Below are positions 19,033 through 28,482 of a stretch of 64,000 nucleotides of DNA, piece by piece. A program made the translations under genes and the position numbers. This stretch comes from PALSA-612 sp963846915. GTDB taxonomy: Bacteria > Actinomycetota > Thermoleophilia > Gaiellales > Gaiellaceae. Within the stretch, counting starts at the first letter, position 1, and the number at the start of each line of letters is the position of its first letter. Below the pieces are notes generated by a model that saw nothing but the letters and a program-made list of their open reading frames with translations, ran no database searches and was not told the origin of the DNA. The stretch lies in assembly GCA_963846915.1 (NCBI GenBank), contig CAWJXV010000009.1, forward strand, positions 682,001-746,000, in the 5' to 3' direction.

Positions 19033-19084
19033 TCCGCACGAAGGCAATACTGGAAGCGGAATCATCCAACTGGGGGGAAACACC

Positions 19085-19624
19085 ATGAGATCCGCGCTCG
19101 CCATCGTCGCCACGACGGCACTCGTCGCTGTGGCCGTGCTCGCCTCGACGAGGATCTGGTCGACGCAGACCTCGTCGGCTGCGACCTCGAAGCAGACCAA
19201 CTTCCTGCTACTTCCGCCCGCGGCGCCGGCGGGCCAGATGGTGCTCTACGGCCACGTCAAGAAGCTCACGCCGACCGGCGGCCACTACCTGCTCGGATTC
19301 GACCCGGCCTGGCTCACGAGCGGTTACACCGCGAGCCGCGCCCACAAGGAGGACACGGGTTCGAGCGAGGTGCCGAACGACAACTACACGGTCGAGGAAG
19401 GCCATCGCCTCCTGTGGTACATCCTCCCTGCGGGCGCCCGCGTCACCGTGCTCACGAATCAGGGGACGAAGGGCATCTCGGCGACGCCGATCCCGGTCGC
19501 CGAGCTGTCGCGGATCGTCAACGGCGGCCAGCACCGCAAGCTGTTCGAGCCCCTCGACTCGGGCGTCTGGATCCGCGTCCACAACGACACGGTCAAGGAG
19601 CTCGACCAGCAGTACAAGCCCTAG
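19085..19624 (+). CDS. Secreted or membrane-anchored protein of unknown function
   Basis: A 179-aa protein with an N-terminal hydrophobic helix (about residues 5-22) that may act as signal or anchor. The rest is soluble and rich in Gly, Thr and aromatic residues, with no domain I recognise. A run of six Gs lies just upstream of ATG 19085 as a possible ribosome-binding site, and AATACT about 35 nt upstream may be the -10. It is convergent with the haem peroxidase gene, stops 3 nt apart. Confidence 0.6.
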   Translation: MRSALAIVATTALVAVAVLASTRIWSTQTSSAATSKQTNFLLLPPAAPAGQMVLYGHVKKLTPTGGHYLLGFDPAWLTSGYTASRAHKEDTGSSEVPNDNYTVEEGHRLLWYILPAGARVTVLTNQGTKGISATPIPVAELSRIVNGGQHRKLFEPLDSGVWIRVHNDTVKELDQQYKP

Positions 19625-19627
19625 CTC

Positions 19628-21229
19628 TCACTGGCCCCTGCTCTTGGGGTCGACGCCGGCGAAGGTCAGGAAGTCGACCATCCGAAAGTCGCCGCGGTCC
19701 CGCGAGGGAAGGCTCGGGCGCCAGCGCGGGTCGTAGGAGAGATACGACGCCGGATCGGCCTTGAGCAGGCACGTGATCACCTCGGCGACGATGCGGCCGC
19801 CGACCGGCCCCAGGTGCAGGCCGTCCTCGATCACTTCGGCCTCCTTGAGCGCGTAGTACCAGAGCGGCGTCGAGTGCTCGAGGCCGAGCCCGAAACCGCT
19901 GAGCTCGGCGAGATCGGCGGACTGCAGCGGCGTCACGCCCATCTTGCGCGCGAGCGCCTGTCCGGAGGGCAGCTCCCAGGTCACGTGTCGGAGGAGCGTT
20001 CGTACCGGCAGCACGGTCGGGCCGCTGTGCGACGCGATGGCACTGATCGGCAGATGGAAGAGCGGGGTGGAGATGCGCGTGTCGATCCGCTTGTTGTGCT
20101 TCACCTGACCGTCGCCGAAGTCGAAGAACGTCTGCCAGCCGACGAACCGGCGCGCGGCGCGGAAGCCGCCGCGGAGGTCGGCCGGGTCGGACTCCGGGCT
20201 CGACCCGTCGAAGATGAGCCCGAAGAACGGCTTGCCCTCGTCGCCCGCGAGATTGGCGCGGTAGGAGGGCCGGACCATGGAGTGGCCGAAGCGGTAGGCG
20301 GCGCCCTGGAACTCGACCGGGATGAACGCCTCTCCCTTGCGCGGCCGGTAGAAGCGCGGCCCGCGGCCCATGATCGCGTTCACGAGCGGCTGCCCGACGA
20401 ACAGCGGCAGAAACTCGTGCAGGATCATCCACTGGTAGTGCCAGGTCGTGAGCCGTCGCGCCTGCGTATAGAGCTCGAGCGGGTCGTTTTTGCCATCGGC
20501 TCGCAGCTGGTCGACGACGCGGTTGTGAAAGAGCAGGAAGGCGGCCTGCAGCCCCGAGATGATCACGTGCTCGTCGTTGCGCGGGTCGGCGATCACCGCG
20601 GTTCCGTCCGGCATCCGCGGCACGTCCTCGAAGAGCCCGCCCGACTCGACCTTCAGCTTCGCACGGTCGGAGGGGTCGTAGAGCTGCGCCGATCCGACCG
20701 GTCCGGCGCCGTAGACGGAGTCGAGGTCGAAGGACGGCGTGCGCCCGTTCGGCGATGCGCTCGGTGACGTCGGATGTCCGAGCGGCGACGACAGGTCGAA
20801 GGTCATGTCGTGATCCATGAACTGGCCCATGAACGTGGTGCCGGCCGTGTGCGTGGGGTTGTCCGGGTTGTGGACGGAGAGCGACGGGTCGGTGATCAGC
20901 AGCACCGGGCCGCGGTCGAGCCGGTCGCGGGCGTCGAGGATCCCGCCGGGCGAGCCGATCTCGACCAGCGCCGCTTCGAGGCCGCGCCGACCGGGATCCG
21001 CAAACGGCGACATGCCGTCGAAGATCCGGCCGAAGTGCGTGGTGATGCCCGGCGCCGAATGGCGCGCGTGCTTGACGGGCGCCGCGGTCGCGGCCCGGGC
21101 GCCCGGAAGGCCGAGCGCACCGCTCGCTCCCACCGCGACGGCGCCGGCGGCGGCCGTGCCGAGGAATCGCCGGCGCGTGAACTGGCTCGAGGTCTGAGTG
21201 TCGTCGTGGATGTCGTCGTGCTCGCTCAT
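19628..21229 (-). CDS. Tat-exported animal-type haem peroxidase
   Basis: A 533-aa member of the An_peroxidase superfamily. The twin-arginine signal FTRRRFLGTAAAG (about residues 17-29) indicates folded export. The distal haem site is visible as MGQFMDHDMTF, the proximal His in AYRFGHSMVRPSY, and the family segment TTWHYQWMILHEFLP lies between. The catalytic core is therefore complete. It would oxidise halides or organic substrates with peroxide outside the cell. ATG 21229 has AGGAGA at 5 nt spacing; upstream codons belong to the DUF4242 gene region. It follows that gene by 14 nt, forming an operon. Confidence 0.9.
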   Translation of the reverse strand: MSEHDDIHDDTQTSSQFTRRRFLGTAAAGAVAVGASGALGLPGARAATAAPVKHARHSAPGITTHFGRIFDGMSPFADPGRRGLEAALVEIGSPGGILDARDRLDRGPVLLITDPSLSVHNPDNPTHTAGTTFMGQFMDHDMTFDLSSPLGHPTSPSASPNGRTPSFDLDSVYGAGPVGSAQLYDPSDRAKLKVESGGLFEDVPRMPDGTAVIADPRNDEHVIISGLQAAFLLFHNRVVDQLRADGKNDPLELYTQARRLTTWHYQWMILHEFLPLFVGQPLVNAIMGRGPRFYRPRKGEAFIPVEFQGAAYRFGHSMVRPSYRANLAGDEGKPFFGLIFDGSSPESDPADLRGGFRAARRFVGWQTFFDFGDGQVKHNKRIDTRISTPLFHLPISAIASHSGPTVLPVRTLLRHVTWELPSGQALARKMGVTPLQSADLAELSGFGLGLEHSTPLWYYALKEAEVIEDGLHLGPVGGRIVAEVITCLLKADPASYLSYDPRWRPSLPSRDRGDFRMVDFLTFAGVDPKSRGQ

Positions 21230-21243
21230 CTGGGTCTCCTTTC

Positions 21244-21513
21244 TCACTCCGGCCCGGGCTCCGAGACGGCTTCGCTGACGCGCTCGAACGGCAGGGCGGC
21301 ACGCCTGGCCGCCTCGCGGACGCCGTCCGGCGACTCGGCCTCGTAGAGGTGGAAGCACATCTCGTCCTCGAGCACGAAGATCGAGTGCAGGTAGCGGACC
21401 GGCGTTCCTTGCCGGCTCAGCTCGTCCGCCGCAAGACGCGCCCGCCGGGCGCTGCAGGTGAACGCAGCGACGTCGGTGCGCGGGAGATAGAGCTCGATCA
21501 GGAAGTTCGCCAT
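21244..21513 (-). CDS. DUF4242 (SCO4226-like) small protein
   Basis: An 89-aa ferredoxin-fold-like protein matching the DUF4242/SCO4226 group by its pattern: IELYLP at the start, then GTPVRYLHSIFVLEDEMCFHLYEA, ending in Glu/Pro. SCO4226 of Streptomyces binds nickel; metal binding here is inferred only from family resemblance. ATG 21513 is the first start that gives the normal family N-terminus. It lies 14 nt upstream of the haem peroxidase and 73 nt downstream of the large LuxR-type regulator on the same strand, so all three may be one functional unit. Confidence 0.72.
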   Translation of the reverse strand: MANFLIELYLPRTDVAAFTCSARRARLAADELSRQGTPVRYLHSIFVLEDEMCFHLYEAESPDGVREAARRAALPFERVSEAVSEPGPE

Positions 21514-21586
21514 GGCGCCGACGGTAGGCGCGGCGGCGCCCGGCGACAATTGTGGAAACCTTGACTCTTTTGAACGGCGGTCCGGC

Positions 21587-24340
21587 TCAGCCGTGCAGCG
21601 ACAACCGGCGGGCCAGCTGCCCGCGGGAGTGCACGCCCAGCTTCGCGTAGGCGTGCGAGAGGTGCGCCTCGACGGTCTGGACGGTGATGAAGAGGCTCGC
21701 GCCGATCTCCTTGTTCGACAGGCCCTCCGCGGCCAGCGCCGCAACGCGCTCCTCGCTCGGGGTCAGCTGTCCCTGGGCACGCGGCCTGCGCCCGCTGATG
21801 CGGCCGAGGTCGGCGCGCGCTTGCTCGGCCCAGCCGTCCGAGCCGATCTCCGTGAGTGCGTCGGCCGCCGCTTCCAGCGAGCGCCGCGCCGCGCCCCACT
21901 TCTTCAGCCTGCGCTCCGCCCGGCCGAGGGCGAGCAGCGTCCTCGCCCGGTCGAAGCGAAGGCCGAGCTGCCCGTAGCCGTCCGCGGCGTCCGCCAGGTC
22001 AGCGCGAGCGCCGTCGTCCCGTGACGCCCCGAGCCGGACGAGCGCCTCCGAGCGCGCCGCGGTGATCAGCCCCCACGGATGCTGCTGGTCATCGGAGAGC
22101 CGCCGAAGGCGGCGGGCGACGGTCTTCGCGCGGGAAAGCTCACCGAGCTGGACGAGCGCGTCGACGAGGTCGCCCCCCGCCGGAAACACTCCCGGCTCGT
22201 CGACTCCCTCCCGGCGCGTGTGCTCCCAGACTGCGCCGAGGTCGTGAGCCGCCTGCTCCGGGTTGCCGGCGAAGAGCGCGGCGATCCCACGGGCGCGGAG
22301 CCCCTCGAGCCAGTCCCAGCGGACACCGGTCGCCTCCGAGCGCTGGATCGCCTGATCTGCCCAGCGCGCCGCCTCGTCCGGGAGGCCGCGACCGGCTGCC
22401 AGCAGCGCGCGGCAGCGCTCGTAGATGGGCCAGTAGAAGAGCTGTCGCTCGGTCGGCGCGGCCCACTCGTCCAGGAGGCTCTCCGCCGCGGCCCAGTCGC
22501 CGACACGCAGCTCGAGCTCGCACAGGTGGAGGCGCTGCAGGCCGTACGAGACCGGTTCGCCTCGCTCCTCGGCGAGCGAGAGCAGGTGGGTGAGGACGTC
22601 GCGCGCCCGCTGCACCTCGCCTCGCCAGACGAGCTGCTGGCCGGCGAGCCGCTCCGGCGATCCCACCATGTAGTAGACGGCTCCTTCCGACGCAGCGCGA
22701 AAGTCCTCGCACAGGTCGTCCACGGAACGGCCGAGGAGACAGCGCGCCCACGCGAGCGCATAGACGGCGTCGGCATACCGTCCCGGACCGCCGCGACGAC
22801 TGGCGGCGAGTGCTTGCTCGGCCCAGGCCTCCGCCTCGCGGATCCCCGCGACGCGCGTGGCGAGCTGGTTGATCGAGAACTCCGCCAGCACGGTCGCGTG
22901 CAGGACGGGGTCGGCCGCGCTCTCCGACAGGGCCAGCTCCAGATAGCTCCGGACCTCGTCGTTGCTCTCGACCACGCCGCCGGGCATCAGCAGGTAGCCC
23001 TGGACGCGCGCAGCGCCGGGCGGCAGCGACTCGAGCTCGCCGGAGAGCAGGTCGGTCACGCGCTGCTTCTCGCCGGCAACGGCCAGGGCGTGGGCGAGCG
23101 CCAGCAACCGGTCGGGCCGCTGGGGCGACGCCGGCGGGGTCAGTCGCAGCGCGTGCTCGGCGAGCACGACCGCCTCCTGCGCCGCGCCTCGGGTGGCTGC
23201 GTCGGTCGCCGCTGCGCCGACCCTGGCCGCGAGCTTGCCGTTCGGTCGCTCCGTGGCCAGTGCGAGGTGCCAGGCCTTCAATCTGCTGTCGGTCGCGACG
23301 CCGGCGAGCTCGAGATGGAGCGCGCGCCGCTCGCTCGGCTTCGACCTGGTGAGGGCCGCCGAGGCCAGGAGCGGATGCGATGCGCGGGCGCGGTCGACAT
23401 CGACGAGGACCAGGCCGGCGTCGACCGCGCGGTCGACCGTGGCGGTGTCCGTGATCCCGGCGAGCTGGGGCACGCGCAGGTCGCTGTCGAGGGCCAGGGC
23501 CAGCAGCACCTTCCGCACGGGGCGCGAGAGCTGCTCGATGCGCGTGCCGAGCAGGTCCTCGACGCGGCCCGGCACGGGGACGTCCTCGCCGATCTTCGGC
23601 AGTTCGCGGCCGACGAGCATTCGGCCGAGCTCGAGCAGGAACAGCGGGTTTCCCCGGCTCGTCTCCTGGAGCTGGCGGACGACTCTGATCGGCAGGCTGA
23701 GACCGAGCCGCTCGAACAGGATCCGGCGCGCGGCGCCCAGGCTCACGGGGCCGACTTCGAGCTGTTCGATCCCGGCGGGGTCGAGTGCGCGCTCGAGGTC
23801 GGTCGGTTCGCCGGTGCGCCTCGCGAGCAGAAAGCGCACCGCGTGCCCGTCCAGCCTGCGGGCGGCGTACCCGAGCGCTTCGGCGGAGGGGCGGTCGAGC
23901 CAGGGAATGTCGTCGACGGCGACCAGCAGCGGATCCTGCTCGGCCAGCGCACGCAGGGTGCTCAGGAGCCCGGCGGAGACGGCAAACGGCTCGGCGGGCT
24001 CGCCGTCCGCCTCGGAACGCAGCAGCGCGGTCTCGAGGGCGCGGCGCTGCGGAGCCGGCACTGCTGCCAGGTCATCCAGGTCGACTGCTTCCAGCAGGTC
24101 TGCGAGCGCTCCGAACGAGAGCCCGGTCTCCGCATCGTTGGGCCGGGCGGCGAGGACGCGTAACCCGTGCCGACGGCCGAGCTCGGTGCCGGACTCCCAC
24201 AGCGTCGTCTTGCCCGCGCCGGGGTCGCCCGTGAGGACGAGCGCCGCTGGGGACTCGGTCTCGAGGAAGCGCGCAAGCGTCGCGAGCTCCGGCTCCCGGC
24301 CGACTACGTCTGCGCCCGCCCGCGTGACCGTCTGTTCCAT
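21587..24340 (-). CDS. Large ATP-binding LuxR-family (LAL) transcription regulator
   Basis: A 917-aa regulator. The N-terminal STAND-type ATPase has Walker A GDPGAGKTT near residues 38-46 and Walker B LLVAVDDIPWLD. A long helical TPR-like middle follows. A LuxR helix-turn-helix occupies the last ~60 residues (LTPSEERVAALAAEGLSNKE). LAL proteins act as ATP-dependent activators, usually of pathways triggered by a small molecule. ATG 24340 follows a GGAGG-like site; the frame further upstream overlaps other genes. The downstream DUF4242/peroxidase operon is the likely target (inference). The intervening 73 bp contain an ACAATTGT palindrome. Confidence 0.9.
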   Translation of the reverse strand: MEQTVTRAGADVVGREPELATLARFLETESPAALVLTGDPGAGKTTLWESGTELGRRHGLRVLAARPNDAETGLSFGALADLLEAVDLDDLAAVPAPQRRALETALLRSEADGEPAEPFAVSAGLLSTLRALAEQDPLLVAVDDIPWLDRPSAEALGYAARRLDGHAVRFLLARRTGEPTDLERALDPAGIEQLEVGPVSLGAARRILFERLGLSLPIRVVRQLQETSRGNPLFLLELGRMLVGRELPKIGEDVPVPGRVEDLLGTRIEQLSRPVRKVLLALALDSDLRVPQLAGITDTATVDRAVDAGLVLVDVDRARASHPLLASAALTRSKPSERRALHLELAGVATDSRLKAWHLALATERPNGKLAARVGAAATDAATRGAAQEAVVLAEHALRLTPPASPQRPDRLLALAHALAVAGEKQRVTDLLSGELESLPPGAARVQGYLLMPGGVVESNDEVRSYLELALSESAADPVLHATVLAEFSINQLATRVAGIREAEAWAEQALAASRRGGPGRYADAVYALAWARCLLGRSVDDLCEDFRAASEGAVYYMVGSPERLAGQQLVWRGEVQRARDVLTHLLSLAEERGEPVSYGLQRLHLCELELRVGDWAAAESLLDEWAAPTERQLFYWPIYERCRALLAAGRGLPDEAARWADQAIQRSEATGVRWDWLEGLRARGIAALFAGNPEQAAHDLGAVWEHTRREGVDEPGVFPAGGDLVDALVQLGELSRAKTVARRLRRLSDDQQHPWGLITAARSEALVRLGASRDDGARADLADAADGYGQLGLRFDRARTLLALGRAERRLKKWGAARRSLEAAADALTEIGSDGWAEQARADLGRISGRRPRAQGQLTPSEERVAALAAEGLSNKEIGASLFITVQTVEAHLSHAYAKLGVHSRGQLARRLSLHG

Positions 24341-24405
24341 GTACCGCCCCCTCCGGGTGGGATAGCACAGGTCGGGACGGGACACAAACCCCGCCCGGAA
24401 AGGCG

Positions 24406-25017
24406 TCAGGCGAGCTCGACCGCGTACAGGTCGTACGGGAAGCGGTCGAGCACGGCCCGGCGCGGATCGGGCACCGTGAAGAAGCGCGCGAGCGCGAGGT
24501 CGTCGAGCCACTCGAGCTCCGGCCGCAACTCGATCATCCGGCGCACCGCCGTCCGGTCGCCGCCGAGGGCGACCGCCTCGACCCGGCCGCGGTACGGCTC
24601 GAGCACACGCGCTGCGACGTCCGCCGCGTCGTCGAGCAGCGAGCGGGCCTGTTCCTCGCGGCGGCGGCGGAAGCGGTTCGCCGACGAGCCGCCGGCGCGA
24701 TGGCGACCGTGGACGAGCCGCTGTCCGACCTTCGACGCGACGAGCCTCTCGCCCTCGAAGACGCCGACCGCGTAGCCGCCCAGCCGCACCAGCACCGCGC
24801 CCGCGAGATGGTCCTCGGCGATCTCCTCGAGCAGCGGGCCGACCCGGACGACGTCGTACTCGCCTGCGTGGCGAAGCGGAAACGGCGGCGTGACGACGAG
24901 CGTCTCGCCCGGCATCTCGAAGCGCGCCGTGCCGTCCTCGTAGACCGAGCGCCCCGGCGTCCCGTCGAGCGGCGCGAGGCGCTTGGCCGCGTTCGCACGC
25001 CCGACGAACCTGCTCAT
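24406..25017 (-). CDS. acVLRF1-like (Vms1-type) peptidyl-tRNA hydrolase
   Basis: A 203-aa protein resembling the actinobacterial Vms1-like release factor acVLRF1, an eRF1-fold enzyme that frees nascent chains from tRNA on stalled 50S subunits. The catalytic-loop region is visible as GGSSANRFRRRREEQ from residue 109, followed by the helical C-terminal half. I cannot confirm whether the key Gln of the loop is present: the position usually written GGxSQ/GGQ reads GGSSAN. ATG 25017 overlaps the stop of the preceding glycosyltransferase (ATGA), so the two are co-translated. Confidence 0.7.
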   Translation of the reverse strand: MSRFVGRANAAKRLAPLDGTPGRSVYEDGTARFEMPGETLVVTPPFPLRHAGEYDVVRVGPLLEEIAEDHLAGAVLVRLGGYAVGVFEGERLVASKVGQRLVHGRHRAGGSSANRFRRRREEQARSLLDDAADVAARVLEPYRGRVEAVALGGDRTAVRRMIELRPELEWLDDLALARFFTVPDPRRAVLDRFPYDLYAVELA

Positions 25018-26087
25018 TCCCCCGCGGCGAGGCGCCGGTAGACGTCCTCGTGCGCCCGTGCGGTCGCGTCCCAGCTGAACAGCCGCGCCCGCCGGAGACC
25101 GCGCTCGACGTACGGCCCCGGATCGGCGAGCACGGCCTCGATCGCTCGTGCCATGTCCTTCGGCGAGATGGGGTCGAACAGCTCGGCTGCGTCGCCGCAG
25201 ACCTCCGGCAGCGACGTCGCGCGCGACGCGGCGACCGGGCAGCCGCACGCCATCGCCTCGAGCGGCGGCAGGCCGAAGCCCTCGTAGAGGCTCGGAAAGA
25301 CGAGCGCCGACGCGGTGCGATAGAGGTGCACAAGCTCGTCGTAGGAGACGCGCCCGCGGCTCTCGACCCCCTCCGGCAGCGTCGTCGCATGGCCGGTCCC
25401 CGTCAGCACGAGCCTGAGCTCCGGCCGCTCCCGCCGCACGAGCGCGAGTGCCTCGTAGAGCCGCGAGTGGTTCTTGTGCGGCCAGGGATTCGCCGGGTAG
25501 AGCAGGAACGGCTCGCGCGGCCCGTCGCCTGGGGTCAGGCGGTCGTGGTCGACGCCCAGGGGAATCGCGACCACGCGCGCCGGGTCGATCCCGTAGCGCG
25601 TGAGGAGGGTGTCGCGGGCGTGCTCGGAGATGGTGACGACGATCCGGCTCGAGGTGACGGCGTGCTTGTAGAGGACGCGCCGGTAGGCGAGCTCGGCACG
25701 CGAGAAGAACTGCGGGTAGAGCTCGTGCTGGAGGTCGTGGACGGTCACGGCTGCGGGCGGCTGCGAGCCGGGCGACGGAATCGTCGCGGTCAGCGGGAAG
25801 TGGATCGCGTCGAGCGTCTCCAGCCGCAGCGCGCTCCGGACTCTTCCCGGCACGATCCACGCTCGCGACATCGCCGCGATGCGCCCGGCCGTCGTCGTGC
25901 TCGCCCGGTACTCGGCGACGACGCGGGTCGGCAGCCCGTCGGCGGCATCCTGCGCGATCGAGGGCACGAACGCCTCGTAGTCGAGCTCGCCGACCCGGGA
26001 CAGCGCGCGCGTCAGCTCTCGCGCGTAGGTCTCCGAGCCGCCGACGACGCCGGGCACGAGCGTCAGCAGGGAGATCCCGACGCGCAC
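25014..26087 (-). CDS. Family 4 glycosyltransferase (GT-B)
   Basis: A 357-aa glycosyltransferase. The N-terminal Gly-rich donor loop is PGVVGGSETYARE, and the HDLQHELYPQFFS segment typical of GT4 mannosyl/rhamnosyl transferases follows. The C-terminal nucleotide-sugar domain has YPANPWPHKNH and the EX7E-type motif in PSLYEGFGLPPLEAMACG. GTG 26087 starts at the conserved first strand; in-frame codons upstream are a shadow of the divergent methyltransferase. Together with the acVLRF1-like gene it is divergent from the methyltransferase at 26175. Confidence 0.88.
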   Translation of the reverse strand: MRVGISLLTLVPGVVGGSETYARELTRALSRVGELDYEAFVPSIAQDAADGLPTRVVAEYRASTTTAGRIAAMSRAWIVPGRVRSALRLETLDAIHFPLTATIPSPGSQPPAAVTVHDLQHELYPQFFSRAELAYRRVLYKHAVTSSRIVVTISEHARDTLLTRYGIDPARVVAIPLGVDHDRLTPGDGPREPFLLYPANPWPHKNHSRLYEALALVRRERPELRLVLTGTGHATTLPEGVESRGRVSYDELVHLYRTASALVFPSLYEGFGLPPLEAMACGCPVAASRATSLPEVCGDAAELFDPISPKDMARAIEAVLADPGPYVERGLRRARLFSWDATARAHEDVYRRLAAGE

Positions 26088-26162
26088 TACGCGTGCCGCT
26101 GGCCGTCGTGGCTCACTGGGCTGAGGGTACCGGCCGCTAACGATGCCGTAACAGGCCCCGGC

Positions 26163-26168
26163 TATGAT
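26163..26168 (+). promoter_or_regulatory. -10 box TATGAT, leaderless start at 26175
   Basis: TATGAT ends exactly 6 nt before ATG 26175. Confidence 0.55.
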
Positions 26169-26174
26169 TTGCGC

Positions 26175-27311
26175 ATGGCCGCTGAGCCCGAGAAAACCCC
26201 TGCAAGCGCAGGGGTTTTGTCTACCGAGGAGGTCGACGTCGACGCCCTCTTCGCGCGACTCCAGGACGAAGTGCGCTGGGGCGGGGCGGCGCCTGCGAAC
26301 GGCAATGCCCGGCTCGCGTGGCGCAACCAGGCCGAGCGGCTCTGGTCCGTGTCGGCCGAACGGCCGATCCGGCGCCGTCCGGGCGCGAAGGGCTTCGTCG
26401 CCTACGGCGTCAAGAAGGCGCTCAGGCCGTTCCTGCGCTGGTACGTCGAGCCGCTCTCGGCCGAGCAGCGCGGTTACAACGACGCCCTGCTCAAGCTGGT
26501 CGACGAGCTCTCGGAGCGGGCCGACCGCGCCGCCGCCGGCGAGGAAGCCGCGCGGCGCGCGCTCACCGAGCTGGAGGAGCGCCTGGCCCGGGTCGAGCGG
26601 CGCCCGCGCGCGGACGGGGCGGCCGCTGCGGCGCCTCAGACCGTCGCGGCGCAACCAGCTGCCGCGGCGTTCCCGGACTACTTCGCCTACGAGGCACGCA
26701 TGCGCGGCTCGACCGAGTCGGTCCGCGACCGGCAGCGCGCCTATGTGGACGACCTCCGCGAGGCCTCTCCGGTGCTCGACGTCGGCTGTGGCCGCGGCGA
26801 GCTGCTCGCGCTGCTCCGCGAGGCGGGAGTCGAGGCCCGCGGCGTCGACGCCGACGCCGACATGGTCGCCTACGCGAGCGGCGAGGGTCTCGAGGTCGAG
26901 CAGGCCGATGCCGTCGCGTATCTCGAGGGGCTCGAGAACGGGTCTCTGGGCGGAATCTTCGCCGGGCAGGTCGTCGAGCACCTGCCCCCCGCGACGCTCG
27001 TGCGGCTGCTGGAGCTGGCGGCGCGGAAGCTTCGGCCCGGCGGCCTCTTCGTCGCGGAGACGATCAACCCGCTCTCGCCGCTCGCGCTTCGCAGCTACTT
27101 CGCCGACCTGACGCACGCGCAACCGCTCGTCCCCGAGACGCTGGCGCTGCTCGCCCGCCAGGCCGGCTTCCGCGAGGTCGACACCCGCTTCCTGAACGAG
27201 CCCGCCGAGCGCCTGACGATCCCGGACGACCCGGTGATCGCCGCCAACGTGCGGAAGCTGAACGAGATCCTGTTCGCCCCGCTGGATTACGCGATCCTGG
27301 CACGAACGTGA
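26175..27311 (+). CDS. SAM-dependent methyltransferase with N-terminal extension
   Basis: A 378-aa protein. The first ~165 residues are charged and helical (including a coiled-coil-like RRALTELEERLARVERR) with no assigned domain. The rest is a class I methyltransferase with motif I VLDVGCGRGELLALL, VDADADMVAYA after it, and a VVEHLPPATL post-motif. Such proteins appear in O-antigen loci as chain-end methylases (WbdD-like); that role here is inference. ATG 26175 with a leaderless-type promoter is preferred to much longer upstream frames, which antisense-overlap the glycosyltransferase gene. A long hairpin follows at 27415. Confidence 0.85.
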   Translation: MAAEPEKTPASAGVLSTEEVDVDALFARLQDEVRWGGAAPANGNARLAWRNQAERLWSVSAERPIRRRPGAKGFVAYGVKKALRPFLRWYVEPLSAEQRGYNDALLKLVDELSERADRAAAGEEAARRALTELEERLARVERRPRADGAAAAAPQTVAAQPAAAAFPDYFAYEARMRGSTESVRDRQRAYVDDLREASPVLDVGCGRGELLALLREAGVEARGVDADADMVAYASGEGLEVEQADAVAYLEGLENGSLGGIFAGQVVEHLPPATLVRLLELAARKLRPGGLFVAETINPLSPLALRSYFADLTHAQPLVPETLALLARQAGFREVDTRFLNEPAERLTIPDDPVIAANVRKLNEILFAPLDYAILART

Positions 27312-27414
27312 TTCTGGCGCAACCGCCAGTTCGCAACCCTTCGCCGCGGAGTCCCGGCTTGGCCGGGGCGGAGCTCGGGCCGGATCGGCCCACGCTGCGC
27401 AAGGGGAAGGGGGC

Positions 27415-27445
27415 TCACGGGGGAAACCGGCTGTTTCCCCCGTGA
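27415..27445 (-). repeat. GGGGGAAAC hairpin element, copy 1
   Basis: Perfect 13-bp inverted repeat: arms 27415-27427 and 27433-27445, built on GGGGGAAAC/GTTTCCCCC, with a 5-nt loop. It is followed on the minus strand by a CCCCCTTCC tract, as in the copies at 48.4 and 52.1 kb. It sits 10 nt before the next gene and may end the methyltransferase transcript. Confidence 0.75.
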
Positions 27446-27454
27446 AGCACGGCG

Positions 27455-28454
27455 ATGAGAATCGCCGTGTGTCGCCCGCAGGTTCCGTTCGCCCGCGGCG
27501 GTGCCGAGATCTTCACGGACGAGCTCGTGCGGCAGCTCCGCGCGCGCGGACACGAGGCGGAGATCGTGTCGGTGCCGTTCAAGTGGTATCCGGGTCAGCG
27601 GGTCCTGACGCAGGCGTTCCTCTGGCGGCTGCTCGACCTGACCGAGGCCGACGGGGCTCCGATCGACATCGTCGTCGCGACCAAGTTCCCCTCCTACTGC
27701 GTGCGCCATCCGAACAAGGTCGTCTGGCTCCTGCACCAGTTCCGGCAGGCGTACGAGCTCGACCGCACCGAGCTCGGGCAGTTCTCGGAGTCGGCCCAGG
27801 ATCGCGCGCTCAGGCGGCGCGTCCAGCGGCTCGACGAGACGGCGCTCGGCGAGGCGAGGAAGCTGTTCGCGACGTCCGGCAACGTGGCCTCGCGGCTCCG
27901 GCGCTCGACCGGGCTCGAGGCCGAGGTGCTGCCGCACCCGCCGCAGGAGCTCGCCTATCGCACTGACGGCTACGAGCCGTTCGTGCTGTCCGTCAACCGG
28001 CTCGACCGGGCCAAGCGCATCGACCTGCTGATCGAGGCGGCCGCCCGGCAGGGCGTCGACGTGGTGATCGTCGGCGACGGGCCCGACCGCGGTCGGCTCG
28101 AGTCGCTCGCGAACGGCCGCGCGCGCTTCACCGGCCGCATCTCCAAGCAGGAGCTCGCCGACCTCTACGCGCGCTGCCGCGCCGTCTACTACGCGCCGTT
28201 CGACGAGGACTTCGGCATGGTGCCGTTCGAGGCGTTCCTGGCCGAGAAGCCGGTGCGTCACGACGACCGATGCGGGCGGGCCGCTCGACGTCGTCCACGA
28301 GCGGGCCACCGGCCGCGTCGTCGAACCGACGGTGGACGCGATCGCCGGCGCGCTCGCGATCGGCGAGGACGAGGCACGGACGTGGGGGAAGGCGGGCAAG
28401 GCGATCGCCGAGCGGGTCACGTGGGACAGCGCGATCGACAGGCTGCTCGCGTGA
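27455..28454 (+). pseudogene. Family 4 glycosyltransferase, +1 frame break near the C-terminus
   Basis: GT-B enzyme, about 330 aa when repaired. It begins MRIAVCRPQVPFARGGAEI (a Gly-rich donor loop), has VLSVNRLDRAKRIDLL in the linker and DGPDRGRLESL before the C-terminal site. The frame from ATG 27455 fits through FEAFLAEKPV, then changes. The expected continuation (VTTTDAGGPLDVVHE) is in the +1 frame from about 28257 and ends at TGA 28454. One extra base in GGTGCGTC (28252-28257) explains it. Unrepaired, the first frame reads on as Arg-rich sequence to 28486. Donor unknown. Confidence 0.8.
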
Positions 28455-28482
28455 ATTCGCTCACGTTCGGGCGGCCAGGGAC

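Noticed and set aside
25050..26174. Long open frame upstream of the methyltransferase at 26175
   Set aside because: It is antisense to the glycosyltransferase gene, Arg-rich, and has no family match. The leaderless-type promoter supports ATG 26175.
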